A stretch of DNA of 64,000 bases from Guillardia theta CCMP2712 (lineage: Eukaryota; Cryptophyceae; Pyrenomonadales; Geminigeraceae): NCBI RefSeq assembly GCF_000315625.1, contig NW_005434616.1, positions 401,609 to 465,608 on the forward strand. The letters run 5' to 3'. Below the pieces are notes generated by a model. The model did no database searches, was not told where the DNA came from, and saw only the letters and a program-made list of their open reading frames with translations. This document shows positions 53,329 to 64,000 of this stretch, in pieces (the stretch's first letter is position 1; each line of letters starts with the position of its first letter). The position numbers were made by a program, and so were the translations under genes.

Positions 53329-56170
53329 TCAACCCTCTACAAACACCTCCCACCCCACCCCACCTTCACTCCAGCTGTCGACCAGCTCTCCTTGTAATCT
53401 CGACATGTCGATCTTGTCGGCTTGGTAGACAGTCGTATTGTGATGCAGCAGCTTGACATCTGTCACTTCTCCCTCCACGTCCTCCATCATCAGCTGTAAA
53501 ACTTTCCTGTCGTTGCTCTTTGACAAGTCCAACCAGAACCTACCGGAGACAGGAGCGTCGCTCATCATCACGAACCTGCTCGAGCATCACGTGCTGGCAC
53601 TCGCTCCCTCCTCTTGCCTCGCCCCGAGCCTTCGCTGCAGGTTCAGCCTCGATCGCTCCGAGAACGCCTTGTTGCACAGCCACAGGTTGCGCCGGTCTAT
53701 GATGCGCGAGAACAGCATCACTAGCGCTTTCTCCCTGCAGCTCTCCAACGAGAACCTGCGGGAAGTCACGAGAGAATATTTGACGGCTGCTCACATGAAG
53801 AGCATGTTGATGGCTTGTCGAACTGAGAATGTCATGACCTGCTGCACAGTCAGCTGGGGAGGTCAGAAGAGTGAAGAGACCGAGCATGCTCGCTGAAGGA
53901 TGTCGATCTTCGCCTCTTCGTCGGAGTTCTTGGACATGATCTCAGTCAGAGACTTGAACGCTTCCTCGCTCGCCTCCGCCTCCGCCTGTCCCCTCGTCAC
54001 CAGCAGTCGCTCGGTCAGTCGCTGACTCACTTTGGTTCCATCCAGCAGCACGAAGTCAAGCTCGACCACGCCTGACAAGGGGATACGCCAAGGCTTCCCG
54101 CTGGCCGGGAGGTACTGGAAGCGCTCGCCGTTGCAGCTCTCGCTCCTCCAAGCCTCCCCGTCGCTTCGTTTCGCCTGCTTCTCCTGCCTCGCCGTCACCG
54201 CACATCCGCTAGCACGCGGCTCACCAGGATGCGCAGCACCCGCAGGTCCTCAGCGATCGACACGTCCAGCCGGTAGTGCCCCGAGGGGTTCAGGTCGTCG
54301 AAGCCTCTCGCCCTGCCGGCTCGTCACTCGGCGCCTCCTCCTCTGCTTCTCTACTTGCTCCTGTTCGACGTGCAGCCGTTGGCCGAGTAGCGGAACGTCG
54401 CGACGCTCTCCTGCCTAGCTCGCAGCTTTGCGTGAACGTGCGTGATGGAGTCACCGATGGGATTGCCGTCGAGCTTCAGGCTGGTCAAGCCCTTGTTGGT
54501 GCTGATGGCACTGCAGAGGAAGACGGCTAGCAGCTCGAGGTCACAGAGAGCAGGGGCAGGAGAAGAGGGAGGGGCACCTTGTGTCTCGGAGATGCGACAG
54601 TAGCTGAGGTCGAGCTCGGTGAGGGAGTGGGAGGTGTCAAGGGCGCGGGTGAAGGCGAGGAAGCAGTCCTCGTTGAGTCGCTGCACGTTGCTGCCGCTGA
54701 GACCATTCCAGGAGAGATTGAGCGACTGCAGGGTTGAGTTGCCTGCTAGACCCCCACTGATAGACCTGAACGCTCGTCAAGGGAGAAGCCATGCAGGAGA
54801 AGAAGGAGGAAAGTAAAAAGCAGAGGGGATATGAAGAAGAGGAGAGAGAAGGACCTGATATCTGACAGCTGTAAGTGGTTCCATGAAAGGTCGAGAACTC
54901 TGAGGCTTGTGTTGCAAGGCAGCATGTTCTGACATGCTCGAGCGCTGAGAGCGGCCATGCCGTTGTCAGCGATGAAGAGATGTCGAAGCTGCAACTCGCT
55001 CAAGCTCAGCTTAACAGCAGCACTTCTCACCGTGGAGTTGGTGCAGAGAGCGAGGAGGAGCGCAGACAGGCTTCTGTCTCCCAGCTTGTTGCTGGAGAGG
55101 TCAAGTAACGTGATGGAGCAATTGGACCGGAGCAGAGCACCGAAGCTTGTTCCAGCAGCTGGGGTGAGGTCAGCAGCTTTGATTCTGACTTGAGTCACTC
55201 GATCGTTCTGTTCCAGCGCTCGCGCAAGAGTGTCGCCGGCAGACTTGAGGCTGTTTCCGCTGAGATTGATCGCTTGCACAACTAACTGCACGTCAGACAA
55301 GCTGCGAAGAAGGCGCAAGAGACCTCGATTGTGCTTCATGGCAGCCGCCAAGCTCAGACCCTCTCGCTCCACCAGGCCTGTCACGAGCTCAGCGACGTCA
55401 TCGCCTGGCGTTGGCTCGCACCTGCATGCTGCAGCTCCATGTCAGGATGGTTGAGCGCGGCGACGACGAGGGGCTGAAGGCGGACGCGCATGCCGTTGCA
55501 AGCATGGATGTAGTGGGGGATGCCGGTGTTGGACCTGACGCTCATGCTGTCAAGTCGCCACGAGCTCGCTGCCTCGACATACGCGTCGTGCTCTGGTCCA
55601 TGCTCGAGGGCCTCGGGTGGCGTCAACGCCACCTGGTGCATGCACTTGATGGCCGAGTAGGTGATGGAGCTGATGTAAGGTTGAGAAGCAGGTCGAGTAT
55701 ATGAAGTCTTCTCACTCGATCTCCTTGTCAGTATGATCCTCTTCGCTGTTGTCGCCATCCTCAAACTCGCTTCCCCAACTGCTGTCTATCAGAGACCAAG
55801 CAAGACGAGGAGAAAGCGAGCAAGAGGCTCTGATACCCACCTGGCGTCGTCATCTTCTCCTTCGCAAGATGCAGCAAGCAACATGTCTTGCCTACATTCG
55901 CAGCCTCCTCTCGGTCTTCACCTCTCCCCAGGTAGCGCAACTGACCAGTGCGAATTAGGTCCAGCAGAAAAAGAAACCTGAGGTGCTGCAGTGCGAGGGA
56001 AGCGACTAGGGGAGTGGGGAGAGAAGGAGAAGAAGCAACGAGAGCAAGGGAGTGGGAGGAGAACGAGGAGAAGGAGACGTGGAAGGAAAGGAGAGGAGGC
56101 ACGAGAAGAGAGTTAGAAGGAGTCAAGAAGAAAGGCAGCGAGTTAGAAGGAGTCAAGAAGAAAGGCAGAG
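53329..56170 (-). CDS. Leucine-rich-repeat protein with duplicated C-terminal domain
   Basis: Clear exons: 55422-55669 (SITYSAIKCMHQVALTPPEA...), 54855-55377 (in-phase join giving AGLVEREGLSLAAAMKHNRG), and from 54765 on. Ribonuclease-inhibitor-type LRRs are repeated: QAINLSGNSLKSAGDTLARA, ITLLDLSSNKLGDRSLSALL, LRVLDLSWNHLQLSD, LQSLNLSWNGLSGSN, LTELDLSYCRIS and LTSLKLDGNPIGDS. Below them lie FDDLNPSGHYRLDVSIAEDL (about 54190-54300), GKPWRIPLSGVVELDFVLLD (about 54030-54110), EKALVMLFSRIIDRRNLWLC and SGRFWLDLSKSNDRKVLQLM (about 53450-53545). Upstream, LDLIRTGQLRYL near 55945 is a further exon. Exons after 54351 and before 55669 are approximate. Function unknown; LRRs suggest protein binding. 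Confidence 0.65.
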
Positions 56171-56329
56171 GAACCAAAGGAGGCAGAAGTTGGTCTGTTG
56201 CCAGGAATCTTTCGACTAGTCAGAGGCTATTGTAACGCATCAAAGTGACAGGACAAGCTCGGCAGGCGGGTAGTCGATAGAGGCGTGAGGGAGAACGTGA
56301 GGTGTGGTGTATCTACTACATGGTCAGTA

Positions 56330-58330
56330 TTTACAGTATATCTAAGCTGCGTGTCGTTTGGGAACTATCTCTCGTCTCTCGCGTCCTTGATTTCTCTGTC
56401 AGTTCTGTCAGCAAGACATTCGCCTCCTCCATCTCCCACCTGAGCTGCTGCTGGCTGATGCAGCACCCGGTCACTCCGAGAGTTCTGCAACGACCATGTA
56501 TTAGAAAACGCCCAGACAGAAAAGTACACATGTCAAGACATAGAGAGATAGACATGTCAAGACATAGAGAGATGGACATGTCAAGATGCAAACAGGAGTG
56601 TACCACAAGCAGGGGCATCCCCTCGCCGTTGATCGGATTGACTTCGATCTGAAGGTGGGATTAGAGGAGCAGGAGTGGAGCAAGGGCAGCAAGCAGAACC
56701 TCGAGAGCATACATCTCCTCCTCCTTCTGGTCCTCCTCCTCCTCCTCCGACGTCGCAGAGTCGCTGGCCCTACGTCAGTTTCCTCCCTACCCGTCTGTCA
56801 CTCCACCTATCATACGGCGCTGAGAATTCTTCTGAGAGCTTTGACTTGCGGAGAGAGATCGGCTTGGCCAGGAGCCCGGGCACGCCAGACGCTCGTTCCC
56901 ACACGGTTTGAGGGACTTCTCGTATCGGCATCTTAGATCGCATGCTGGTGGAGGGGAGAGGCATGTCACTGCTGGATCGCAAGATGTTGGAGTCAGCACC
57001 GACTCAAGTATTTGTTGCGAGAAAAGATGTTCTGAAGGAAGCCTTCTTGTTTCTTCTCTCGCCCCTGACGCAAACTTAGATTCATCACAAGGACCTTTGC
57101 TCACCATGCTCCACTTAGGCAAGTTAACCTTGGGCTTCACTTTGACATCCAGCCGAATCTGCTCGAGTTCTGCTGAGGAGTGAGGAGACACTCGCAAGCA
57201 AAGGACGCCGGTACTCAGTTCCTGTTCCCGGAAGGCTCTCAGGTATGGGTCTGCTTCTCTGCAAGGGGTCGTTACTGATCTGTTACGTTATGTTGGGGTG
57301 AGAGCAGCTGATCACCTCGAGTCCTCGTTGAGTTTGTGCCCCTCCATGGCCTCCTTGCGAAAGGAACGATCTACAACGTAAGTGAGCAAGCGAACGAGAT
57401 TGACGAGCTGATACTATTCATCAAGACGTTCTTGTAATCTCTTCCTGCAGAACCATAACTTATTTTACATATGCTCCTGATCTCAACGACTGATATCAGA
57501 AAACTATCTCAAAAGATCTCAGAACAGAGTGTTTTCGCACATAAACTCTTCGACGCCCTCGTTAATGAAAGAGTTGGCATGATACTTGTGTCCTGTACGA
57601 GCAGGTCTGAAAGAATCTCACCTCGCATATGTTCATTGCAGCAGCACTTACATCTTGGTCCTGGTAGCAACCTTCTGCTTCCTTCCTTCCGCCATTCTTG
57701 TAGCGACTTGATCGTCGAACGCGTCTTTAAAGGCAGAAGCATGCTTGGCCTCAGCGAGCTGGGGAAGAGATAACCTGGCTGGGTCATCCATGGCAGCAAG
57801 ATGAGCTTCGGATCTGCTGCGGTAGACCTGGGCATGTGGTCATGCTATGGCACAAGCTTGCTTCCTCCACATGAATCTTGGGTTTGACGTCTCCCTCCTC
57901 CTTGCCCTCGTCGTTGCCATCTGTCAAGAATCAGTCACGAATACCAGGCAAGCTTCGTCCTCACTTCGCTTCGGTTTGGAGTGTCTCCTATGGCCCTTGG
58001 GTGATTCTGGTTCGACTTCCCGTGGAATCGTTAGTTCCCAGTTCAGCTCCTCCTCAGGACTCTCCTCGTCTGATTGGATTGAAAGATAAGCCTGAACAAT
58101 CGCTCAGCATGGCTGCAGTAGTACAACAAGCGATCACCAACGAGCTACAGGACCGCATCTCGGTCTCTTTTCTTGTTTTCTCATCCTGAATCCCACCTTG
58201 CTGACCAGAAGCGTAGAAGGAGATGAGGGAAAGACTGTCGGGAGAAGCTTTCATTGCCTCCATCTCTTTCAATCCTTGCAACACCGCGAGGACACGGTGA
58301 CAGAAGACTCAAAAGGCTGACGGCAAACAG
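56330..58330 (-). CDS. Unresolved multi-exon minus-strand gene(s) of unknown function
   Basis: Coding segments from right to left: GLKEMEAMKASPDSLSLISF (to about 58205), VGDRLLYYCSHAERLFR (58090-58150), IQSDEESPEEELNWELTIPR (57940-58075), EGDVKPKIHVEEASLCHSMT (57830-57920), SRSEAHLAAMDDPARLSLPQ through QKVATRTKM (57650-57830, good GTAAGT donor), HKYHANSFINEGVEEFMCEN (57530-57600), RSFRKEAMEGHKLNEDSR joined in phase to EADPYLRAFREQELSTGVLC (57130-57372), MPIREVPQTVWERASGVPGL (56790-56950), and TSEEEEEDQKEEEMYALE joined to IEVNPINGEGMPLL (56610-56760). It may be one gene or two. No domain recognised. Confidence 0.5.
56528..56575. repeat. 24-bp tandem duplication
   Basis: The unit ACATGTCAAGACATAGAGAG plus four bases occurs at 56528-56551 and 56552-56575 (last base pair differs). 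It lies in a putative intron. Confidence 0.85.
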
Positions 58331-58872
58331 AGAGGGGCATGATGGGAGGATGAGACACCAAAAGTTTTTGTCTTGTCGTCTTCATCTCTTCATCTCTTCT
58401 TCTCTCATCTCTTCTTCTCTTCTTCTCTCGCTCTCTCGCCATTCTTGTGCCTCCATTCGCTCACTGTAGGACCGGCTGGTAGCATCGGCGACAGGCACTA
58501 CCACCCCGCGCTCACAAGTACCCTACCGCCTTTCTAATTATTTACCACCCCTGTTCTCTAGTCTCATTCCTTCTTGCGATACCCCACCCACCCCCTTCAG
58601 CTGAACCTTATCTCTTTGTTGTCACCCCCACATCCCCTTGACCAGTTCCAAGTCAGTTTCCCAAAACTCTTCTCCCTCCTCCCTCCTCCCTCCTCCCTCC
58701 CTCCTCCCTTCCCCCGTCTCGCCTCCTTCCCGCCGTCCTTGTCCCGCCCTCCCTCCTCCTCCTCCCCCTCCTTCCTTGTCTCTGCCTCCAGTTTTCTTCC
58801 TCTTTCTGTCTTATCTCCTGCTGTTCCTCTTCATCCTCTCCTTCACTTCACCGCTTTGCCAGCCTAACCGCC
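58331..58872. other. Divergent promoter region with C/T-rich tract
   Basis: It lies between divergent genes. CTCCCTCCTCCCTCC-type repeats run at 58670-58770. No gene. Confidence 0.45.
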
Positions 58873-61118
58873 ATGCCGGATGACCGCGTCAGACCAGGTT
58901 CCCGATCTCCTGCGTGTACTCTCTCCTTCACCGTTCTCTCTGTCTCTCTCTTCCTTCGAGTCAGGAAATAATTCTCAGACATCAAACACACACGCATTCT
59001 CTCTTGTCCTCCTTGTCGCAAGTTGGTTTTTGAAACTTTGTACAGGAAATGGCGTGTATGCTCGAAGATCGGCCAGATTTCGAGAGAGTTTGTTGTATCA
59101 GACATTCACAGCTCGCCCCAGCGAGAAGCAGCGAGAAGTTTTACTGTTTATCTGTCTTCTAGTATGTTTTACACTTGGATGGTTTCTTGGTCGCCCGGGA
59201 CAAGACGCTTATTTCCTGTCAGAGAGGTCAGGATGCGGAAACAAATGACGAGACTGACTGACCTGTTGTGATCGAAGAATGAGAGCGAAGATCCTGCACG
59301 GCTCAGGATGCTACAACGTCTCCAGCTGGGAGGATCTCGTCGACATCGTCCAACTGTGGGAGTGGCTGCAGGGGCAATTCATCCCCTCCATCTACTATCA
59401 AGACACTCCCAGCAGCGGGCTGGGAAACGTGCTGGGTTACAACTACCTCATAGGAACGATCCGGCTGCGACAGGTGTACCACCTGGAGGACCTCGAGAGC
59501 TTTTGGCTGATGGTGTGGCCAGGTCAGAGGAAAGGCTGCGAACTGCGAGAGCTTGCCCGAATGGTTGAATCATTCGCTATTCTCGCAGAGCTCCATCTCC
59601 TGCTATCCGAGGTGGGCGAGGCTTTCAGGCTTCGAGTAGCGCGATGTGACTAGCAGATGCCAGCATCACCACGAGGAACGCGGACCATCAGTCGTACGGG
59701 CTGCCAGTAGCTGTCGAGACCTGCTGTGAAGCTACTGACTTGACAACAGGCTCTCCCGTTCGTGTGGAGTCCTGGGGATCCTTTTGGGGACACGATAAGC
59801 ACTCAGGTCTTGTGCTGTACCTGCTGAGAGCTCTGATGGCTGAGACAGTTCGGCGAGTATGAAACCGGCGGCTTCATCATGGAATTCCCTCAATACAACG
59901 CGAGCAAAGCGCAAGACATTCTGTCGTTTCATAAACGTGAGCTTGTTGAGGAAGGAGGCTCGTGGTGAAGACAAGGGCAGTGCATGGCTGGCTTGACGTC
60001 AACTCGAGACTCGTTCGGATCAGCGCCACCTTCTTCAACCCCTCCCTCCAGCTGGTGAGCATGGACGAGACGAGGACAGCAGTGACTTGATCGCTCAGTG
60101 TCTCTTCATGTCGCTAACGGCAGAGATGCCTCCGTTCGGAGGGCTCGTGACCTCTTCGAGCTTCATCGCTCTTCCTCTCAAGATGTACCAGGGTACTCGA
60201 TGACCTCAACCCCTCCAGCTGTGACTCCAACTACGACAGGAGTCACAGGAGTCTTCAAACTGATCTTTCAGCTGCTCTTCTGCGCCATCGAGCTGAAGTT
60301 TCTCTTTGACGAGTACCTAGCAGCCAAGGAGCTGGGGTTTGAGGTCAGCGGGTAGGGGGCGAGCCTGCAAGTCTGACGTTGAGCAGTACATCAAGAGGTT
60401 TTGGGGTTGGGTCCGCCTCATCGAGTGCGGCCTCATCGCCGCCATCGCCGCCATCCGCATCAGCTCCTTGTCTATGGTGGACCAGCAGTACGCAAACCTC
60501 AACACCTCGTCCGTCTCCAGCACCTACATCGACCTCCAACGCATCCCGAGGCTGACGACGTCTGACAACAACCTCGTCGTTGCCCTGTCCATCCTTCTCT
60601 TCGCGCGGCTCTTCAAGTACGCGACCTTCTATGATGGGGCTGATCACTTGTTTCGAGTAGTCGCAAGAGCTCTGCTGGAAGTGGTTCCCTTCTTCGTCTT
60701 CTTCAGCATCGTCTTCATCATGTACACCCTTGGCTGTTACACCCTCTTCGGAGACAAGTCTGTCAACTTCCGGAGCTTCACAACGTCGGTTCAGAGCATG
60801 ATGTTCATCATGATGGGAGACTCTTCCGTGTACAAGGAGATGGCGGCCATCGACGACTCTCTCACGCCGCTTCTTGTCTACTCTTTCCTGACCGTTCAGT
60901 TCGTCTTGTGCCTTAATATGTTCACAGCCATCATGGTACACACGCACGCAAGAGTCAAGTCAGAGCTGGACAAGGAGCCCGAGGACGCGTTCAGGGAGCA
61001 GCTGGACGGCTTGATCAAACTTCTGCGACGCTCCCTCGGCAAGGTGGAGCCGGAAGAGAACGAGGAAATCGAGAACGAGCTCGAGGACGAGATTGCGCGA
61101 GTGTCCAGCGACGCGTGA
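58873..61118 (+). CDS. PKD2: Polycystin-2-like (TRPP) cation channel
   Basis: Exons 58873-58897, 59046-59226, 59278-59473, 59589-59635, about 59655-59706, 59750-59806, 59849-59936, 59981-60054, 60099-60192, 60249-60343 and 60387-61118. The first TM is at EVLLFICLLVCFTLGWFLG. The long extracellular polycystin domain follows: GTIRLRQ, SSISCYPRW, FGEYETGGFIMEFPQYNASK and HGWLDVNSRLVRISATFFNP. After TM2-TM5 (LIFQLLFCAIELKFLF, LIECGLIAAIAAI, VVALSILLFARLFKYATF, VPFFVFFSIVFIMYTLGCYT) comes a pore segment (FTTSVQSMMFIMMGDSS) and TM6 (LLVYSFLTVQFVLCLNMFTA). The join across 59635-59655 is unresolved: the only splice-like solution is a 20-21-base intron. Polycystin-2 is a ciliary or ER non-selective cation channel. 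The C-terminus ends in an acidic coiled-coil-like region. Confidence 0.88.
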
Positions 61119-61234
61119 GGAGGATGGAGGAGGTGGGGCGTTGCTGACTAAGGGGCAGGCAAGACGGGAGGGCTGAGAAGGAGGGGAGAGGAGGAGAGAG
61201 GATATTCAATCGCATCCCTTCCAATGGGTCGAAC
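61119..61234. other. Gap between the channel's last exon and a likely C-terminal exon
   Basis: A GTGAGG lies two bases inside the last codons of the channel frame. 61119-61234 is purine-rich and may be an intron. Confidence 0.4.
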
Positions 61235-61721
61235 TATGCTGAGGTGCGTGCTGCCCCTGCTGCTTCTTCGCGCTGAGGAGAGCGCAGGTGATCAAAGCTG
61301 CTCCCATGCTCGAGGGAGGCGACAACGAGCTGAGCTCCATCGTCAACCGCAAGGTACCTCGACCTCCTCGGATCCACGAGTTGCTGTTACCTGCTACATC
61401 CTTCTCCTCCTCTTTCACTCTTCCGCTTGTCAGTCTCTACTCGCTGACTTGGAGCAGCTTCAGAGGATTGAGAGTCAACTGACGTCTCTGGAGAGCGTCA
61501 AGCTCAACGTGCTCGCGCTCTCCGACCGTCTCAACGCTCTGACTGAGTTCCTTGTGTCCGACCCCTCCCGCCTCCGCTCCTCCAAGCAGATCGACGCTAT
61601 CAGCCGCAAGCTCGACATTCTCTCCGAGACCCTCGCCGGGGCCGACCCGTCAGCCCGTCCGAGCCTGGGCGAGATGAAGGAGGCAGAGGTGACGGTAGAG
61701 GAGTCGGACTGGAACGAATGA
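61235..61721 (+). CDS. Probable C-terminal coiled-coil exons of the polycystin-like channel
   Basis: The frame FFALRRAQVIKAAPMLEGGD ends VNRK at a GTACCT donor (61354); the next exon, after GAGCAG at 61458, encodes LQRIESQLTSLESVKLNVLA and SRKLDILSETLAG to the stop at 61721. A heptad pattern is present; polycystin-2 channels end in a coiled coil that oligomerises, so it may belong to the same gene. The splice phase from the preceding exon was not proved. Confidence 0.45.
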
Positions 61722-61819
61722 GTCAAGCATGTAACTTGTCACTCTATCTTGTACATAGACGTTTAAACTTAACTTGAACATTTCATGGCTCGATCTGATA
61801 CAGACTCGCTAACTCTTTA

Positions 61820-63959
61820 CCATCTTCTCCTCACTGCATCGCACAATCCTGCCCAACTTTCTCTGCCAGATAATCCGCCAACACGCTCTTCAATGCTCTG
61901 CCACTCGTGTGAGTGAGCGAGACGAAAGCAAACGAGGAGGAGAAGGCAAGAGGAGAAGGGAAGGCGAGCAGAGGACTGCGAGCTGAGCAAGAGGCTCAGG
62001 GAGGAGGACTAACTTGATTTCCTTGAGCATATGCTCCAAGTCTAGCAGCCCGTCCTTGTACCTGCAGCTGCCTATCATCGAGGACGCGGGGGAGGAAGAG
62101 CAGAACAGGTCAAATCACCCTGATGCTGCGAGCTTGTCTGAGCGCACAGGAGAGGATAAGAGAGAGGCGACGGCAGGAGCAGAGCCAGCGAGCATCTGAC
62201 GGAGCTGCATGGCAAACTGACACGCGCCAGTGAGCAGCTGGAAAGAGAACAAGGAAAAGGACATCAAGACAAGGATGAAGAGGAGGCGGCCAAATGCGAG
62301 GCGGAGCGATGATGAAGCGGGAAGGAAAGGGAATAAGTAGGAGGAGGATTGAGGACGAGAGGACAGAGGGGAGGAGGGTCACCGAGGAGAGCTCAAGGCG
62401 GCACTGAAGAGCTTTGCTGCTCATCTCCGCCATCTCTCGCGATACTTTCAGTTCGAGAGCGAAGGCTTCTGACGAGTTTCGCGCCTCCTCCATTTCCTCC
62501 CTGAGGTCCTGCACCTTGCTCTTCTCAGCTCGCAGCTGCTCCCTGCAGGCGTGCAGCTGGTCGGTCAACTGCATCTCGTGAGGTTGCGGGGGAGGAGGCG
62601 GAGAGAGACCTCAAGGATGAGATCTTTCTGCTGCTTCTCGACTGTCGACAGGTTGCTGTGCGAGCTCTGCATAGTCTCCTGTCCTGCCGGTCAGTCTGAT
62701 TGTCTAGAGCAGCAGCGACGTCACCAGCTCTCGTCTCAGGTTGGCACAGTCGCTCTCAAGCACGTCGATGTAGGTCTGAGCGTCTCTCTTCGCAACTTGC
62801 ATCTCCTCGACCTTACAGAAAGATGAGCGGGAGACAAGGAGGAGGAGGAGGAGGAGGAGGAGGAGGAGGAGGAGGAGGAGGAGGAGGAGGAGGAGGAGGA
62901 GGAGGAGGAGGAGGAGAAGGAGGAGGAGGTGAAGGAGGAGGAGGAGGAGGAGGAGGAGGAGAAACCTGCTGGGAGAGATGCTTGATGCTTCCATTGAGCT
63001 CGGAGACTTGTTCTTTATGCTGCAACACTTCCTGTTCTCTAGTCACCTGCTCCTTCTGCAATCTTGATCGGACCTGACAAGCAGTAGTCAGACAGTGAGA
63101 TGTACTTGCTTGACAACCAGACTGAGTTCGTGGAGAGTTTCTTTCAGCACGCCTGCAATGTCTGACCGCTGCTGTTTGTCAGAGTTGCTCTCGTCCGTCT
63201 GCACTTCTTGGTTTTGAGTCTTTACAGCAAGATCTTGGTCTCTTCGTCCACTCACGGCATGTGACAAAATCTGTGCAGGTGTGAAGATGGCAAACAGACA
63301 GAGCAAGGAGTAAATCATCAGCGGCACAACAGACTTGCCTACCTCGTTTGCAGATTCGTTGGAAATTTGTGCCCGCAGTCTTTCATGCATGGCTTGTTCT
63401 TGCAGTTGCTGGATGAGAACATTTACATCCGGCAGACATGCTGTCGCCTCCTCCCTCTGCCCCGACATCCTCGTCTCCTCCACATCCCCGTGAGAATCGT
63501 CAGGCCGGTTGACCTGCTCGTCCATCCAGTCGTCGAACATGTGCGAGTCCAGGACGTTGGAGGAGCGAGAGAAACGGGACGATTCTCTCCTCACCGAGTA
63601 AGAGTAGGACCTCGACGCGGCTTCAGCAAACGCTCTCTTCGCCTCCCAGCTCATCGGTATGTGATTCTCGTGCTCACGTGACAGCTCCCGCATGGACAAG
63701 GCAGGTCCCTGCTCCCCCAGGGCCCCAACGTGTGCGATGCTGGGCCTTGTCTCGCTCCCCATCTCTCTGACTTTCCTGTCTGTCTGACGAGTCACCGAGA
63801 GCACCCAACAAGATCTACGAGACCTGCGAAAGCTCCATCGCTTCTCACATGCCTGGCTGCCGCCTCCTCCAACTCGTCTCGAGCTAGAGAAGGAATGTGA
63901 ATGTTGTACTTCCTCAGAAGACCAAGCTCCTCCTCCCCGAGTTTGAGAAGAGGTCGCAT
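61820..63959 (-). CDS. Long coiled-coil protein (start near or beyond the right window edge)
   Basis: The first visible exon carries RPLLKLGEEELGLLRKYNIH and SLARDELEEAAARH (ATG at 63959, though the frame stays open upstream). It joins in phase to TDRKVREMGSETRPSIAHVG and SREHENHIPMSWEAKRAFAE... ending LRAQISNESANE (donor GTAGGC near 63345). Next come ILSHAVSGRRDQDLAVKTQN to ELSLVVKQ, VRSRLQKEQVTREQEVLQHK to HLSQQ, VEEMQVAKRDAQTYIDVLES, SSHSNLSTVEKQQKDLILE, MQLTDQLHACREQLRAEKSK to LQCRLELSS, FAMQLRQMLAGSAPAVASL, YKDGLLDLEHMLKEIK and ALKSVLADYLAEKVGQDCAM. Most is heptad-rich coiled coil. The intron at 62820-62968 is a GGA tract. Not recognised; possibly a cytoskeletal or centriolar protein. 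Confidence 0.65.
62838..62960. repeat. (GGA)n microsatellite in intron of the coiled-coil gene
   Basis: About 40 GGA units with a few interruptions (GAAGGA, GTGAAGGA). Confidence 0.95.
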
Positions 63960-64000
63960 CGATCTCTCTCCCTCCCTCGTCCTCCTTTCCTGTTCCTTGT
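63960..64000. other. Right window edge
   Basis: The frame upstream of ATG 63959 remains open, so an earlier start cannot be excluded. Confidence 0.3.

Overview
This is eukaryotic nuclear DNA from a GC-rich, intron-rich unicellular organism. Nearly every recognisable gene is cut by short GT-AG introns (about 40 to 110 bases), and I rebuilt many gene models by hand, matching splice sites and phase against protein-family knowledge. A photosynthetic protist, most likely a cryptophyte alga such as Guillardia, fits best. The reasons are a two-domain RWP-RK regulator, a protein with a signal peptide followed by a Phe-initiated transit-like leader, a polycystin channel, long purine-strand microsatellites in introns, and leucine-rich-repeat proteins of protist type. 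The species is an inference. There is no prokaryotic operon structure.

Layout. 1-5450: a membrane protein with three copies of a small domain (open at the left edge), an unresolved minus-strand gene whose intron holds a hexanucleotide array, a putative plastid-targeted PB1-like protein, and a compact PP4 regulatory subunit (PPP4R2-like). 5450-16650: a repeat-rich accessory block. It contains a LINE-like retroelement ORF (reverse transcriptase plus nuclease-like C-terminus), three copies of an undescribed five-exon coiled-coil gene with identical intron phases, and a roughly 1.2-kb inverted repeat carrying a 52-residue membrane ORF and a decayed fragment of the neighbouring NSUN2 gene.

16900-21740: an NSUN2/Trm4 tRNA methyltransferase, converging tail to tail with a ten-exon succinate-semialdehyde dehydrogenase. 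22180-30420: a very acidic repeat protein, a Mog1 (Ran nucleotide-release) protein, and an MGCG-type lipid-anchor protein with a 147-bp tandem repeat. 31390-34360: an AT-hook, Cys-rich nuclear-type gene broken by an 11-bp duplication. 36460-38820: CPSF73, the pre-mRNA 3'-end endonuclease. 40760-42990: a protein with two RWP-RK domains.

43250-48370: a GYF-like membrane protein, the ribosome-biogenesis protein WDR12/Ytm1 and an unknown six-exon gene. 50850-64000: a methyltransferase with a secretory leader, an unknown gene, an LRR protein, another unknown gene, a polycystin-2-like cation channel, and a long coiled-coil gene running off the right edge.

The housekeeping genes cover RNA processing (CPSF73, NSUN2), ribosome assembly (WDR12), nuclear transport (Mog1) and phosphatase control (PPP4R2). 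They are unrelated neighbours, as expected in a protist nuclear genome. Coordinates of confirmed exons were checked by splice phase. Genes marked unresolved have reliable coding segments but uncertain joins.
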